Below, piece by piece: positions 6,151-15,026 of a stretch of 29,639 nt of DNA. The notes under the pieces are model-generated. The model saw nothing but the letters and a program-made list of their open reading frames with translations. It ran no database searches and was not told where the DNA came from. The position numbers and the translations under genes are program-made. Origin of the DNA: an uncultured Oscillospiraceae bacterium (GTDB taxonomy: Bacteria > Bacillota > Clostridia > Oscillospirales > Ruminococcaceae). The DNA lies in assembly GCA_958448395.1 (NCBI GenBank), contig CAUDDP010000020.1, forward strand, positions 1-29,639, read 5' to 3'. Every line of letters begins with the position of its first letter. The stretch's first letter is position 1.

Positions 6151-7578
6151 ATGACAGGACTGCATGAGGAATGTGGTGTATTTGGCGTTTATGCACCGCA
6201 GACAACAGATGTTGCAGCAATGACCTATGCGGCTTTATATGCACTCCAACATCGGGGACAGGAAAGCTGTGGGATTGTCGTAAATGATAGAGGTGTTTTT
6301 TCCCATCATAAGGACTTAGGTTTGGTGCCAGAAGTATTTAAGGCAGAGGACATGGAAAAGTTAGGACATGGCAATATTTCCATTGGGCATGTTCGGTATT
6401 CTACAACTGGAAAACCAAATCGTTCTAATGCACAGCCCATTGTAGTACGGCATGTGAAAGGTCCTATGTCGATTGCCCATAATGGCAATCTGGTCAATGC
6501 AAGGGAATTACGGGAACGTTATGAGCTAAAGGGTGCAATTTTTCATACCACCAATGATACAGAAGTCATTTCCTATGCCATTACGGAACAACGTTTGGAA
6601 CGTGATTCGATTGAAGAGGCAGTGGAATATGCGATGTATGATTTAAAGGGTGCTTATTCACTGGTTGTCATGTCACCGAAAAAGCTGATTGCGGCAAGAG
6701 ATCCGCATGGCTTTCGCCCACTTTGTATGGGTCGTTGTAAAGATGGCAGTATTGTATTTGCCTCGGAATCCTGTGCACTGGATAGTGTTGATGCAACATT
6801 TGAACGGGATATTGAACCGGGGGAAATTGTAGTGGTGGATGATGCACAGGTACGTTCTATTCGGACACATTGTGGAAAGAAGCGGTCTATGTGTGTGTTT
6901 GAATATGTATATTTTGCTCGCCCGGATTCTATTATAGAAGGAACATGTGTCCACACCGCACGGCTGAATGCTGGCAGGATTCTTTGGCAGGAGCATCCTG
7001 TAGAGGCAGATGTTGTAATCGGTGTACCAGATAGTGGTTTGGACGCTGCGTTAGGGCTTTCTATGGCATCTGGCATTCCATATGGAGTCGGGTTTGTCAA
7101 AAATCGTTATGTCGGTCGTACTTTTATTCAGCCATCTCAGAAGATGCGAACAAATTCTGTCAGAATTAAGCTGAATGTATTGAAAAGCGTGGTCAATGGC
7201 AAACGGGTCATATTGGTAGATGACAGTATTGTGAGAGGGACAACCTGTAAACGGATTGTCAATTTGCTGCGGGAGTCTGGTGCGAAAGAAGTGCATATGC
7301 GGATTTCTTGTCCACCATTCACCAACCCCTGTTATTTTGGAGTGGATATTGACAGTCGGGAAAATCTGATTGCATGTCAAATGACCATTCCGGAAATCTG
7401 CAATTATATTGGAGCAGATTCCCTTGGCTACTTGAGCCTAAAAGGCGTAAAATCTCTTGCTTCTCCAGATTTGCAGGAAGAAGATTGGTTCTGTACCGGC
7501 TGCTTCAGCGGAAAGTATCCGATTGCTGTTCCAAAAGAGATGCCAAAAGATAAATTTGAAAGTAAAATCGGCGAATAA
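6151..7578 (+). CDS. purF: Amidophosphoribosyltransferase PurF
   Basis: This enzyme catalyses the first committed step of purine synthesis, PRPP plus glutamine to phosphoribosylamine. The 475-residue protein is of the Bacillus type: a short propeptide MTGLHEE precedes the nucleophile Cys8 in CGVFG. The glutaminase site is complete: LQHRGQES at 32-39, HVRYSTTG at 80-87, HNGN at 110-113 and NDTE at 135-138. The transferase half carries GVPDSGLDAALG (291-302), the loop NRYVGRTFIQPSQ (318-330) and the PRPP loop LVDDSIVRGTT (355-365). The likely [4Fe-4S] ligands are C248, C394, C448 and C451. The start is ATG 6151; the frame also offers TTG 6148, and the ribosome site is weak (GGAAG close by). The upstream gene stops only nine bases earlier, suggesting translational coupling. 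PurF enzymes are normally feedback-inhibited by AMP and GMP. Confidence 0.96.
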   Translation: MTGLHEECGVFGVYAPQTTDVAAMTYAALYALQHRGQESCGIVVNDRGVFSHHKDLGLVPEVFKAEDMEKLGHGNISIGHVRYSTTGKPNRSNAQPIVVRHVKGPMSIAHNGNLVNARELRERYELKGAIFHTTNDTEVISYAITEQRLERDSIEEAVEYAMYDLKGAYSLVVMSPKKLIAARDPHGFRPLCMGRCKDGSIVFASESCALDSVDATFERDIEPGEIVVVDDAQVRSIRTHCGKKRSMCVFEYVYFARPDSIIEGTCVHTARLNAGRILWQEHPVEADVVIGVPDSGLDAALGLSMASGIPYGVGFVKNRYVGRTFIQPSQKMRTNSVRIKLNVLKSVVNGKRVILVDDSIVRGTTCKRIVNLLRESGAKEVHMRISCPPFTNPCYFGVDIDSRENLIACQMTIPEICNYIGADSLGYLSLKGVKSLASPDLQEEDWFCTGCFSGKYPIAVPKEMPKDKFESKIGE

Positions 7579-7601
7579 ATGCCGTGGAGGAATCAGAAAG
7601 A

Positions 7602-8636
7602 ATGAAGAGCTACTCAGAAAGCTATAAAAAAGCCGGTGTTGATGTAACAGCTGGCTATCGAGCAGTGGACTTAATGAAGAAACATATTGCACGTACCATG
7701 ACAGATAATGTTTTAACTGGTATTGGCGGATTTGGTGGTCTGTATGAATTAGACGTTACTGGCATGGAACATCCAGTGCTGGTTTCTGGTACGGACGGCG
7801 TCGGCACAAAACTGAAGATTGCCTTTCTGATGGATCGGCATAATACCATTGGCATTGACTGTGTGGCAATGTGTGTAAACGATATTATTTGCTGTGGAGC
7901 AAAGCCGCAGTTTTTCTTAGATTATATTGCATTGGGCAAGAATGTGCCAGAAAAGGTTGCAGAGATTGTTTCTGGTGTTGCAGAAGGCTGTGTACAGGCT
8001 GGCTGTGCATTGGTTGGCGGAGAAACTGCTGAAATGCCGGGGTTCTATCCAGAAGATGAGTATGATGTTGCAGGATTTGCAGTTGGACTGGTTGACAAGA
8101 AAAAAGTGCTGAATATGAATACGCAGCAGGTTGGAGATGTGCTGATTGCACTGCCGTCCAGTGGTGTTCACTCAAATGGTTATTCTTTGATTCGGAAGGT
8201 ATTCACAGTCAACAGTCAGAATCTGGCTCGTCATTTCTCTGAGTTGGGTACAACTTTAGGGGAAGCTTTGCTGATGCCAACAAAAATTTATGTGAAAGCA
8301 ATTACTGCTCTGCTGGAGCAGGTGACGGTAAAGTCTATCGCCCATATTACTGGCGGTGGCTTTTATGAGAATATTCCACGTGCTTTGAAGAAGGGACTCT
8401 CTGCACAAATTGAGAAAAAGGACGTTAAGGGACTGCCAATTTTTGATTTGATCGCAAAGACAGGCAATATTCCAGAACACGATATGTTTAATACTTTCAA
8501 TATGGGTGTCGGTATGGTAGTTTGTGTGTCACAGGAAGATGCAGATAAGGCACTGGAAGTTTTACAGGCTGCCGGAGAAGAGGCCTATGTACTGGGTACA
8601 TTGGTTTCCTCTGATGAAGGCGTGATCTTAAAATAA
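7602..8636 (+). CDS. purM: Phosphoribosylformylglycinamidine cyclo-ligase PurM (AIR synthetase)
   Basis: A 344-residue ATP-dependent enzyme that closes the imidazole ring to give AIR. Typical PurM features: YKKAGVDVTAG near the N-terminus, GGFGGLYEL, LVSGTDGVGTKLKIA for ATP binding, DCVAMCVNDIICCGAKP, ALVGGETAEMPGFY, SSGVHSNGYSLIRKV, HITGGGFYENIPR and FNTFNMGVGM. Length is normal. The frame is open to GTG 7584, but that codon lies within the ribosome site GTGGAGG (7584-7590). ATG 7602 with 11-base spacing is the better start. It follows purF by 23 bases. Confidence 0.96.
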   Translation: MKSYSESYKKAGVDVTAGYRAVDLMKKHIARTMTDNVLTGIGGFGGLYELDVTGMEHPVLVSGTDGVGTKLKIAFLMDRHNTIGIDCVAMCVNDIICCGAKPQFFLDYIALGKNVPEKVAEIVSGVAEGCVQAGCALVGGETAEMPGFYPEDEYDVAGFAVGLVDKKKVLNMNTQQVGDVLIALPSSGVHSNGYSLIRKVFTVNSQNLARHFSELGTTLGEALLMPTKIYVKAITALLEQVTVKSIAHITGGGFYENIPRALKKGLSAQIEKKDVKGLPIFDLIAKTGNIPEHDMFNTFNMGVGMVVCVSQEDADKALEVLQAAGEEAYVLGTLVSSDEGVILK

Positions 8637-8650
8637 GGACGGGTTGCCCG
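8635..8650 (+). promoter_or_regulatory. purN ribosome site with a hairpin filling the spacer
   Basis: AAGGA (8635-8639) overlaps the purM stop codon (8634-8636). The 11 bases between it and the purN ATG at 8651 are exactly CGGG-TTG-CCCG, a four-GC-pair stem with a three-base loop. If folded, it would bring the ribosome site right against the start codon and could lower initiation. The structure is visible; an effect is inference. Confidence 0.45.
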
Positions 8651-9289
8651 ATGAAGAATATTATTGTGCTGGTTTCCGGCGGCGGAACCAATTTACAGGC
8701 ACTGTTAGATGCAGAGCAGGCAGGTGGTTTCCCAGAAGGAAAAATTACCTGTGTGATCTCTTCTCGTGGGGATGCTTATGCTTTGCAGCGTGCAGAACAG
8801 TTTCATGTAAAGTCCAGAGTCATTGCAAAGAAGGATTATTCCGATTTTTCTGCTTATACAGATGCAATGCTGCTCGCTTTGCAGGAAGAGAAAGCAGATT
8901 TGATTGTGCTGGCTGGATTTTTGACCATTTTGGATGCTCGCATCATTGCCGCTTATCCGAATCGGATTATCAATGTGCACCCGTCTTTGATTCCAGCATT
9001 TTGTGGGGAAGGGTTCTATGGCTTGCGGGTACATGAACACGCCTTGCAGAGAGGGGTAAAATATTCCGGTGCGACAGTTCACTTTGTCAATGAAGAGGCG
9101 GACGGCGGTCCGATTATTCTACAAAAGCCAGTTGCCGTGCAGGAGGATGATACGCCGCAGACATTGCAAAAACGGATTATGGAAGAAGCAGAATGGAAAT
9201 TGCTGCCGGAAGCAGTTCGGCTATTTTGTGCGGATAAACTGAAAGTTGTCAATAATCAGGTGAAGTTACTGGAACAGCCGGTATTATGA
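8651..9289 (+). CDS. purN: Phosphoribosylglycinamide formyltransferase PurN
   Basis: A 212-residue 10-formyl-tetrahydrofolate-dependent GAR transformylase. The N-terminal LVSGGGTNLQALLDA (7-21) is the phosphate-binding loop. LAGFLTIL (88-95) and INVHPSLIPAF (107-117) carry the catalytic Asn108 and His110. FYGLRVHEHAL (122-132) follows, and HFVNEEADGGPII (144-156) holds the catalytic Asp151. All three residues of the known Asn-His-Asp set are present at the expected spacing. It uses the folate-dependent route rather than the formate-dependent PurT route. It follows purM after 14 bases. Confidence 0.96.
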   Translation: MKNIIVLVSGGGTNLQALLDAEQAGGFPEGKITCVISSRGDAYALQRAEQFHVKSRVIAKKDYSDFSAYTDAMLLALQEEKADLIVLAGFLTILDARIIAAYPNRIINVHPSLIPAFCGEGFYGLRVHEHALQRGVKYSGATVHFVNEEADGGPIILQKPVAVQEDDTPQTLQKRIMEEAEWKLLPEAVRLFCADKLKVVNNQVKLLEQPVL

Positions 9290-9317
9290 ATGAAAAAAGA
9301 GAGGCAGAATATTATTT

Positions 9318-10028
9318 ATGAAGACCATGAATCTTTTTGAAGCACTGAAACAAAATGCCTATCCGGGTAGAGGAATCGTATTGGGCACATCAGAAGACGG
9401 AAAATTTGCAGTTGCTGCTTATTTCATTATGGGCAGAAGTGAAAATAGCCGGAATCGTGTCTTTGTAATAGACGGGGAAGGCATTCGTACGCAGGCATTT
9501 GACCCGTCTAAGATGGTAGATCCGAGTTTGATTATCTATGCACCAGTACGGGTACTGGGGAATACCACCATTGTCACAAATGGTGACCAAACCGATACGG
9601 TATATGAGCAGATGCAAGCTGGTAAAACCTTTGAAGAATCCTTGCGGATTCGAGAATTTGAACCAGATGCACCGAACTACACCCCTCGTATCTCTGGCAT
9701 TATAGAACGAGATGGCAATTATCAGTATGCTTTGTCTATTTTGAAGAGTGCGGACGGTGACCCAGCTTCCTGTCAGCGGTATACCTTTACCTATTCCAAT
9801 CCCATTGCAGGTGTTGGTCATTTTATCCATACCTATCAGGGCGACGGTAATCCGCTGCCAAGCTTTGAGGGAGAGCCGGAAAAAGTTGCAATTGCAGGTA
9901 ATATTGATACCTTTACCAATGCAATTTGGGAAAGCCTGCATCCAGAGAATAAGGTTTCTCTGTTTGTACGGTTTATTGAACTGGAAACTGGCAAAGCAGA
10001 AACTCGTATTATCAATAAAAATCAATAA
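9318..10028 (+). CDS. IMP cyclohydrolase of the archaeal PurO family
   Basis: A 236-residue protein of the PurO/COG3363 IMP cyclohydrolase family, which catalyses the final ring closure from FAICAR to IMP. Family-like stretches are YPGRGIVLG (15-23), AYFIMGRSENSRNR (34-47), FEPDAPNYTPRI (114-125) and GVGHFIHTYQG (165-175). It is unrelated in sequence to the N-terminal MGS-like cyclohydrolase domain of ordinary bacterial PurH. The next gene encodes only the transformylase part of PurH, so the pair replaces the bifunctional enzyme. Start ATG 9318 is used, with AGAGAGGC upstream at a rather long spacing; ATG 9327 is an alternative giving MNLFEALK. I assign the family from memory of its motifs, supported by the operon context. 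Confidence 0.85.
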   Translation: MKTMNLFEALKQNAYPGRGIVLGTSEDGKFAVAAYFIMGRSENSRNRVFVIDGEGIRTQAFDPSKMVDPSLIIYAPVRVLGNTTIVTNGDQTDTVYEQMQAGKTFEESLRIREFEPDAPNYTPRISGIIERDGNYQYALSILKSADGDPASCQRYTFTYSNPIAGVGHFIHTYQGDGNPLPSFEGEPEKVAIAGNIDTFTNAIWESLHPENKVSLFVRFIELETGKAETRIINKNQ

Positions 10029-10048
10029 AAATTGGGAGGAATAAACGC

Positions 10049-11230
10049 ATGGCTTCAGAAATGCAACTGAAATATGGATGCAACCCCAATCAGAAACCAT
10101 CCAGAATTTTTATGCAGGACAGCAGTGACTTGCCGATTACTGTATTAAATGGAAAGCCGGGTTATATCAATTTGTTGGATGCTTTTAACGGCTGGCAGCT
10201 GGTACGGGAATTGAAAAAGGCAACCGGCTATTGTGCTGCAACTTCGTTCAAGCATGTTTCTCCAGCAGGTGCTGCGATTGGAAAGCCGCTTTCTGATACG
10301 TTGAAAAAGATTTATTTTGTAGACGATTTAGGCGAATTATCGCCTTTGGCTTGTGCGTATGCAAGAGCCAGAGGGGCAGACAGAATGTCCTCTTACGGTG
10401 ACTTTATCGCTCTGTCTGATGTTTGTGATGTACCAACTGCCAAGATGATTCAGCGAGAAGTTTCCGATGGTGTCATTGCACCGGGCTATGAACCAGAAGC
10501 ACTGGAAATTTTGAAATCTAAACGGAAAGGCACTTATAATATCATTCAGATTGACCCAGCTTATGAACCGGCAGAACTGGAACGTAAACAGGTATTTGGT
10601 GTGACTTTTGAGCAGGGCAGAAATAATCTGGATATTAACGACTCCATGCTGGAGAATATTGTAACAGAAAATAAAGACTTGCCGGAAGATAAAAAGCACG
10701 ATCTGTTGATTTCTCTGATTACATTGAAATATACGCAGTCCAACTCTGTTTGCTACGTCAAGGATGGTCAGGCAATTGGCATTGGTGCTGGACAGCAGTC
10801 CAGAATTCATTGTACCAGACTGGCAGGTAACAAAGCAGACATTTGGTGGCTGCGGCAGCATCCAAAGGTAATGGGACTGAAATTTGTAGACGGCATTCGC
10901 CGTCCGGATAGAGATAATGCAATTGATGTCTATATTTCAGATGAATATATGGATGTTCTGGCAGATGGTGCATGGGAATCTATCTTCAAGGTAAAGCCAG
11001 AAGTCTTTACCAAAGAAGAACAGAAAGCATGGTTGGCACAGAATACAGATGTTTGTCTGGGTTCAGATGCATTTTTCCCATTCGGTGATAACATTGAACG
11101 GGCTTATAAGAGTGGCGTGAAGTATATTGTAGAACCGGGTGGATCTATTCGGGATGACCATGTCATCATGACGTGCAACAAATACAATATGGTGATGGCG
11201 TTCTGTGGCATTCGATTCTTCCATCACTAA
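10049..11230 (+). CDS. purH: Stand-alone AICAR formyltransferase (PurH transformylase domain only)
   Basis: A 393-residue phosphoribosylaminoimidazolecarboxamide formyltransferase that makes FAICAR with 10-formyl-tetrahydrofolate. It starts at the transformylase domain: LKYGCNPNQKPSRIF (7-21), then SFKHVSPAGAA (66-76) with the catalytic Lys68-His69 pair, and GDFIALSDVCD (117-127). It ends FPFGDNIERAYKSGV...GGSIRDD...GIRFFHH, as bifunctional PurH does. Bifunctional PurH is about 510-530 residues; the roughly 200-residue IMP cyclohydrolase domain is absent, and that activity is supplied by the gene just upstream. GGGAGG (10034-10039) lies ten bases before ATG 10049. The symbol purH is used by convention; only half the usual enzyme is present. 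Confidence 0.92.
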   Translation: MASEMQLKYGCNPNQKPSRIFMQDSSDLPITVLNGKPGYINLLDAFNGWQLVRELKKATGYCAATSFKHVSPAGAAIGKPLSDTLKKIYFVDDLGELSPLACAYARARGADRMSSYGDFIALSDVCDVPTAKMIQREVSDGVIAPGYEPEALEILKSKRKGTYNIIQIDPAYEPAELERKQVFGVTFEQGRNNLDINDSMLENIVTENKDLPEDKKHDLLISLITLKYTQSNSVCYVKDGQAIGIGAGQQSRIHCTRLAGNKADIWWLRQHPKVMGLKFVDGIRRPDRDNAIDVYISDEYMDVLADGAWESIFKVKPEVFTKEEQKAWLAQNTDVCLGSDAFFPFGDNIERAYKSGVKYIVEPGGSIRDDHVIMTCNKYNMVMAFCGIRFFHH

Positions 11231-11250
11231 TGATAAAATAGGTAAATTGG

Positions 11251-11271
11251 CTGCCGGACTTCCGGCGGCAG
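11251..11271 (+). promoter_or_regulatory. GC-rich hairpin in the gap before purD
   Basis: CTGCCGGACTTCCGGCGGCAG folds as CTG-CCGGA, loop CT, TCCGG with a three-base bulge, then CAG; alternatively CTGCCG pairs with CGGCAG. It ends ten bases before the purD ribosome site GAGGAG at 11281-11286. Only three T follow, so termination would be weak at best. A processing or attenuation role is possible. Confidence 0.4.
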
Positions 11272-11296
11272 TTTGCCGGAGAGGAGTAAACGTCCC

Positions 11297-12583
11297 ATGA
11301 AGATTTTAGTAGTTGGCGGCGGCGGCAGAGAACATGCTATCATTCGTAAGTTGAAGGAAAGCAGTAAAGTAGATGCATTATATTGTGCACCGGGTAACGG
11401 TGGCATTGCAAAGGATGCAGAATGTTTTCCCGTCAAGGCAACGGATATAGATGGCATGGTGGCACTGGCCAAGCAGCTGGCAGTGGATTTGGTGTTTGTG
11501 GCACCAGATGATCCGTTGGTACTGGGCATGGTGGATGCGATGCAGGCAGAAGGCTTTGCAACATTTGGCCCCAACAAGGCTGCTGCCATCATAGAAGGCA
11601 GTAAAGCATTTTCCAAGGAATTGATGAAGAAATATCATATTCCAACTGCAAGATATGAGATTTTTCAGGATGCGGATGCTGCGATGACCTATATTTTTGA
11701 ACAGAATCAATTTCCAATTGTTATCAAAGCGGATGGTCTGGCACTGGGAAAAGGTGTTATTATTGCTACGAATCTGGAAGAAGCGAATCAGGCTGTTAAG
11801 AGCATAATGGAAGACAAGATGTTCGGAGAAAGCGGCAGTACAATTGTTGTAGAAGAGTTTTTGACAGGTCCAGAAGTATCTGTTTTGTCTTTTACGGATG
11901 GTAAGACCGTTGTTCCAATGGTATCCTCTATGGATCATAAGCGTGCATTGGATAATGACGAGGGATTGAATACCGGTGGTATGGGAACGGTCGCACCAAA
12001 TCCGTATTATACAAAAGAAATTGCAGATACTTGTATGGAAACCATCTTTTTACCAACTATTCAGGCAATGCGGGCAGAGGGCAGATCATTTCAAGGATGC
12101 CTGTACTTTGGTTTAATGTTGACACCAGACGGTCCGAAGGTAATTGAATATAACTGTCGGTTTGGCGATCCGGAAACACAAGTGGTTTTGCCGTTGCTAG
12201 AAACCGATTTGGTAGAGATTATTACTGCAATTTCTGAACAGAAACTCTCAGACTTACCAGTTGTATGGAAAAAGGATTGTGCTGCTTGTGTTGTTATGGC
12301 GAGTGGTGGTTATCCGAAGAAATATGAAACAGGGTTGGAAATTTCCGGACTGGATGACAATGGGCAAATTGATGGCTGTACAATCTATCATGCTGGTACA
12401 AAACCGGGAAAAGACGGCAAGCAGCTGCTGACTGCTGGCGGCAGAGTATTGGGTGTGACAGCAACCGCAGAAAATTTATCGGCTGCACTGGAAAAGGCTT
12501 ATGCTGGTGTGGAAACGATTCAGTGGGAACATGTTCACTATCGGCATGACATTGGACAGCGTGCGTTGAAGGCATTGCAGTAA
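11297..12583 (+). CDS. purD: Phosphoribosylamine-glycine ligase PurD
   Basis: A 428-residue ATP-grasp enzyme that joins phosphoribosylamine and glycine to GAR. The N-terminal domain begins MKILVVGGGGREHAI, with CAPGNGGI at about residues 33-40. ATP-grasp features follow: PIVIKADGLALGKGVI, VVEEFLTGPEVSVL, GGMGTVAPNPYY and EYNCRFGDPETQVVLP with metal-binding Glu and Asn. Length is normal. The frame is open to a TTG at 11273, but ATG 11297 gives the family N-terminus with GAGGAG ten bases ahead. It is the last purine gene in the window. The uvrC gene follows after 30 bases without a visible terminator, so read-through is likely. Confidence 0.96.
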   Translation: MKILVVGGGGREHAIIRKLKESSKVDALYCAPGNGGIAKDAECFPVKATDIDGMVALAKQLAVDLVFVAPDDPLVLGMVDAMQAEGFATFGPNKAAAIIEGSKAFSKELMKKYHIPTARYEIFQDADAAMTYIFEQNQFPIVIKADGLALGKGVIIATNLEEANQAVKSIMEDKMFGESGSTIVVEEFLTGPEVSVLSFTDGKTVVPMVSSMDHKRALDNDEGLNTGGMGTVAPNPYYTKEIADTCMETIFLPTIQAMRAEGRSFQGCLYFGLMLTPDGPKVIEYNCRFGDPETQVVLPLLETDLVEIITAISEQKLSDLPVVWKKDCAACVVMASGGYPKKYETGLEISGLDDNGQIDGCTIYHAGTKPGKDGKQLLTAGGRVLGVTATAENLSAALEKAYAGVETIQWEHVHYRHDIGQRALKALQ

Positions 12584-12613
12584 CAGAAATATTTGTAGAT
12601 CCGGAGGTGTTTT

Positions 12614-14437
12614 ATGAATCCAAGATTACCGTATTTACGGGAAAAAACGTCAAAGTTGACAACATCTCCGGGTGTGTATCTGATGAAGAACCATGAAAAT
12701 GAGATTATCTATGTTGGCAAAGCTAAGAATCTGAAGAATCGCGTCACCAGTTATTTTCGAATTTCTGCGGATCATACGCCAAAGGTGGCGAGTATGGTAG
12801 CATCTGTTTATGATTATGATTTTATTGTAACAGATTCAGAATATGAGGCATTGGTATTAGAATGCAGCTTGATTAAACAGTATCAGCCAAAATATAATAT
12901 TCTATTAAAGGATGATAAGGGGTATCATTATATTTATATTTCAGATGAACCATTTCCTCGGTTTTCAACAGAGCAAAAAAAAGAGAAAAAAGGGACGTAT
13001 CTTGGGCCATATATGAGTGGGTTTGTGGCAAAAGAGACAGTAAAAGAAGTGAATCAGGTTTTTCGTTTGCCAACCTGTCAAAAGCAGTTTCCAGTTGCAT
13101 TTCACCGTGGCCGACCTTGTTTAAACTACCACATAAAACAATGTATGGGACTTTGCCGGGGAAATATTTCCCAAAAAGCCTATCAGGATATCATACAGCA
13201 AGCGATTTCCTATATTAAAAATGGCAGCACAGAATCGGTAAAACGAATGCAGCAAGAGATGGAATTGGCAGCGGAACGATTGGATTTTGAACGTGCAGCA
13301 GTCTTACGGGATCGCATTTCTGCTATTTCCAAAGCAGGGGAAACTCAAAAAATTCTCGATTCGGATATAAAAGAAGCAGATGTGCTGGCAGTAAGTGAAA
13401 GCAATGGAAAGCAGTGTCTTTCTCTGCTTTTATATCGGAATCGAAGACTTTTTGATAAACAAACCTATTTTTTTCAGCAAGTAGAATCGGTTTCTGGTTT
13501 GCTGGAGTCGTTTATGGGACAATATTACGATCAGAAACAGAAAATTCCGAATTGTATTCTATTGCCGACGCCGCTGGAAAATCAAGACTTGATACAGAAA
13601 ATGTTAGAGGTACGTGCAGAACATCGTGTCAAATTGCTGCTGCCGCAACGAGGGATGGCGGCACACATCTTACAGCTTTCCAAGAACAATGCAAATGAAG
13701 CAATGGCACTGCAAATGGGACGAACTGCGAAAGAAGTACAGGCATTGGAAGAGTTGAAGCACGCATTGGGACTTTCTGTGACGCCGGAGTGGATTGAAGC
13801 ATATGATATTTCCAATTTAGCTGCTTCCTCGATTGTAGCAGGTATGGTTGTTTTTCAGAATGGAAAGCCGTATCGGAAAGCCTATAAACGATTTTCGTTG
13901 AATCAGATGAATGGACAGGATGACTATGCCTGTATGCAGCAGGTTTTACGTCGTCGCCTGACCCATTTTGTGGAACAGGATGGCGATGAAGGATTTTGTA
14001 AAAAGCCGGATTTAATTCTGTTGGACGGTGGACAGGGGCATGTCCATGCTGTACAGCCAGAATTGGCATCTCTGCATTTGGATATTCCGCTTTATGGTAT
14101 GGTAAAGGATAATAAGCACCGTACACGTGCGATTGCTGGAAACGGTTGTGAAATTGCACTTTCCCGTACCAGTGCAGCATTTCATCTGCTGACACAGATA
14201 CAAGATGAGGTGCACCGATATGCCATTACTTATATGCGAAGTCATCATAAAAAGACCTCCTATGCACTGGAAATGACACAGGTCAAAGGAATTGGTGTGA
14301 AAAAAGCACAAAAGCTTCTGGTGCACTTTAAAACAAAAGAAAATCTAAAGGCAGCCTCACCAGAGGAATTGGCGAGGGTTGCTGGTGTTTCTCATGCGGT
14401 GAGTATGGCATTATATACATTTTTACAGGATATGTAA
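12614..14437 (+). CDS. uvrC: Excinuclease ABC subunit C (UvrC)
   Basis: The nuclease of nucleotide excision repair, making both incisions around UvrB-bound damage. This 607-residue protein has the full family architecture. The GIY-YIG nuclease domain is at about 18-95 (GVYLMKN, IIYVGKAKNLKNRV). A cysteine set C155, C169, C177, C181 has spacing close to that of the [4Fe-4S] ligands reported in E. coli UvrC. The UvrB-binding UVR motif is at about 210-236 (MELAAERLDFERAAVLRD). The RNase H-like nuclease has AYDISN, LLDGGQGH near 470 and VKDNKHRT. A C-terminal helix-hairpin-helix region (VKGIGVKKAQKLL, AGVSHAVSMALY) completes it. Start ATG 12614 has CCGGAGGT eight bases upstream. Confidence 0.97.
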   Translation: MNPRLPYLREKTSKLTTSPGVYLMKNHENEIIYVGKAKNLKNRVTSYFRISADHTPKVASMVASVYDYDFIVTDSEYEALVLECSLIKQYQPKYNILLKDDKGYHYIYISDEPFPRFSTEQKKEKKGTYLGPYMSGFVAKETVKEVNQVFRLPTCQKQFPVAFHRGRPCLNYHIKQCMGLCRGNISQKAYQDIIQQAISYIKNGSTESVKRMQQEMELAAERLDFERAAVLRDRISAISKAGETQKILDSDIKEADVLAVSESNGKQCLSLLLYRNRRLFDKQTYFFQQVESVSGLLESFMGQYYDQKQKIPNCILLPTPLENQDLIQKMLEVRAEHRVKLLLPQRGMAAHILQLSKNNANEAMALQMGRTAKEVQALEELKHALGLSVTPEWIEAYDISNLAASSIVAGMVVFQNGKPYRKAYKRFSLNQMNGQDDYACMQQVLRRRLTHFVEQDGDEGFCKKPDLILLDGGQGHVHAVQPELASLHLDIPLYGMVKDNKHRTRAIAGNGCEIALSRTSAAFHLLTQIQDEVHRYAITYMRSHHKKTSYALEMTQVKGIGVKKAQKLLVHFKTKENLKAASPEELARVAGVSHAVSMALYTFLQDM

Positions 14438-14465
14438 GAAACAAAAAAGACAGGAGATAGCAATC

Positions 14466-15026
14466 ATGCGTATTATTTCTGGAACGGCACGAGGCAGACG
14501 ATTAAAAACATTGGAGGGGATGGATGTCCGTCCGACGACAGAAAAGGTAAAAGAAGCAATTTTTTCTTCTATTCAGTTTGATTTGCCGCAAGCAATCGTT
14601 TTGGACTTATTTGCTGGCAGTGGGCAACTGGGATTGGAAGCATTGAGTCGGGGTGCAAAACGTGCCTACTTGATTGATCATTCTTCAAGGGCAATGGCTG
14701 TAATACGGGAAAATATTGCTGCTACTGGTTTTACTGCACAATCGGAGGCGATACAGACGGAGGCAGCCGCCTTTTTGAAAGTCCTGTCACCATCTGTACA
14801 GTTTGATCTGGTTTTTCTGGATCCACCATATCGGCATGATACCATTCAGGAAATGCTGATGTTGTTGGAAAAGCATCTTGCATTAGATGGAAAAATCATT
14901 TGTGAACATGAACGGGAATTAGAACTGCCAGATACGATTTCTGTTTGGCAGAAAAAGAAAACCCATGCTTATGGCAGCATTGCTGTGACGACATATATTT
15001 ATAAGGAAGAAGTGACGCAGAATTGA
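14466..15026 (+). CDS. rsmD: 16S rRNA (guanine-966 N2)-methyltransferase RsmD
   Basis: A 186-residue Rossmann-fold methyltransferase that uses S-adenosylmethionine to modify G966 (E. coli numbering) of 16S rRNA. Seen: MRIISGTARGRRL at the N-terminus, VRPTTEKVKEAIF (21-33), the SAM-binding LDLFAGSGQLGLEALSRGA (46-64) and the catalytic LDPPY (118-122). AGGAGA lies just upstream of ATG 14466. The stop codon overlaps the TTG start of coaD, the classic rsmD-coaD pair of Firmicutes. Confidence 0.95.
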   Translation: MRIISGTARGRRLKTLEGMDVRPTTEKVKEAIFSSIQFDLPQAIVLDLFAGSGQLGLEALSRGAKRAYLIDHSSRAMAVIRENIAATGFTAQSEAIQTEAAAFLKVLSPSVQFDLVFLDPPYRHDTIQEMLMLLEKHLALDGKIICEHERELELPDTISVWQKKKTHAYGSIAVTTYIYKEEVTQN

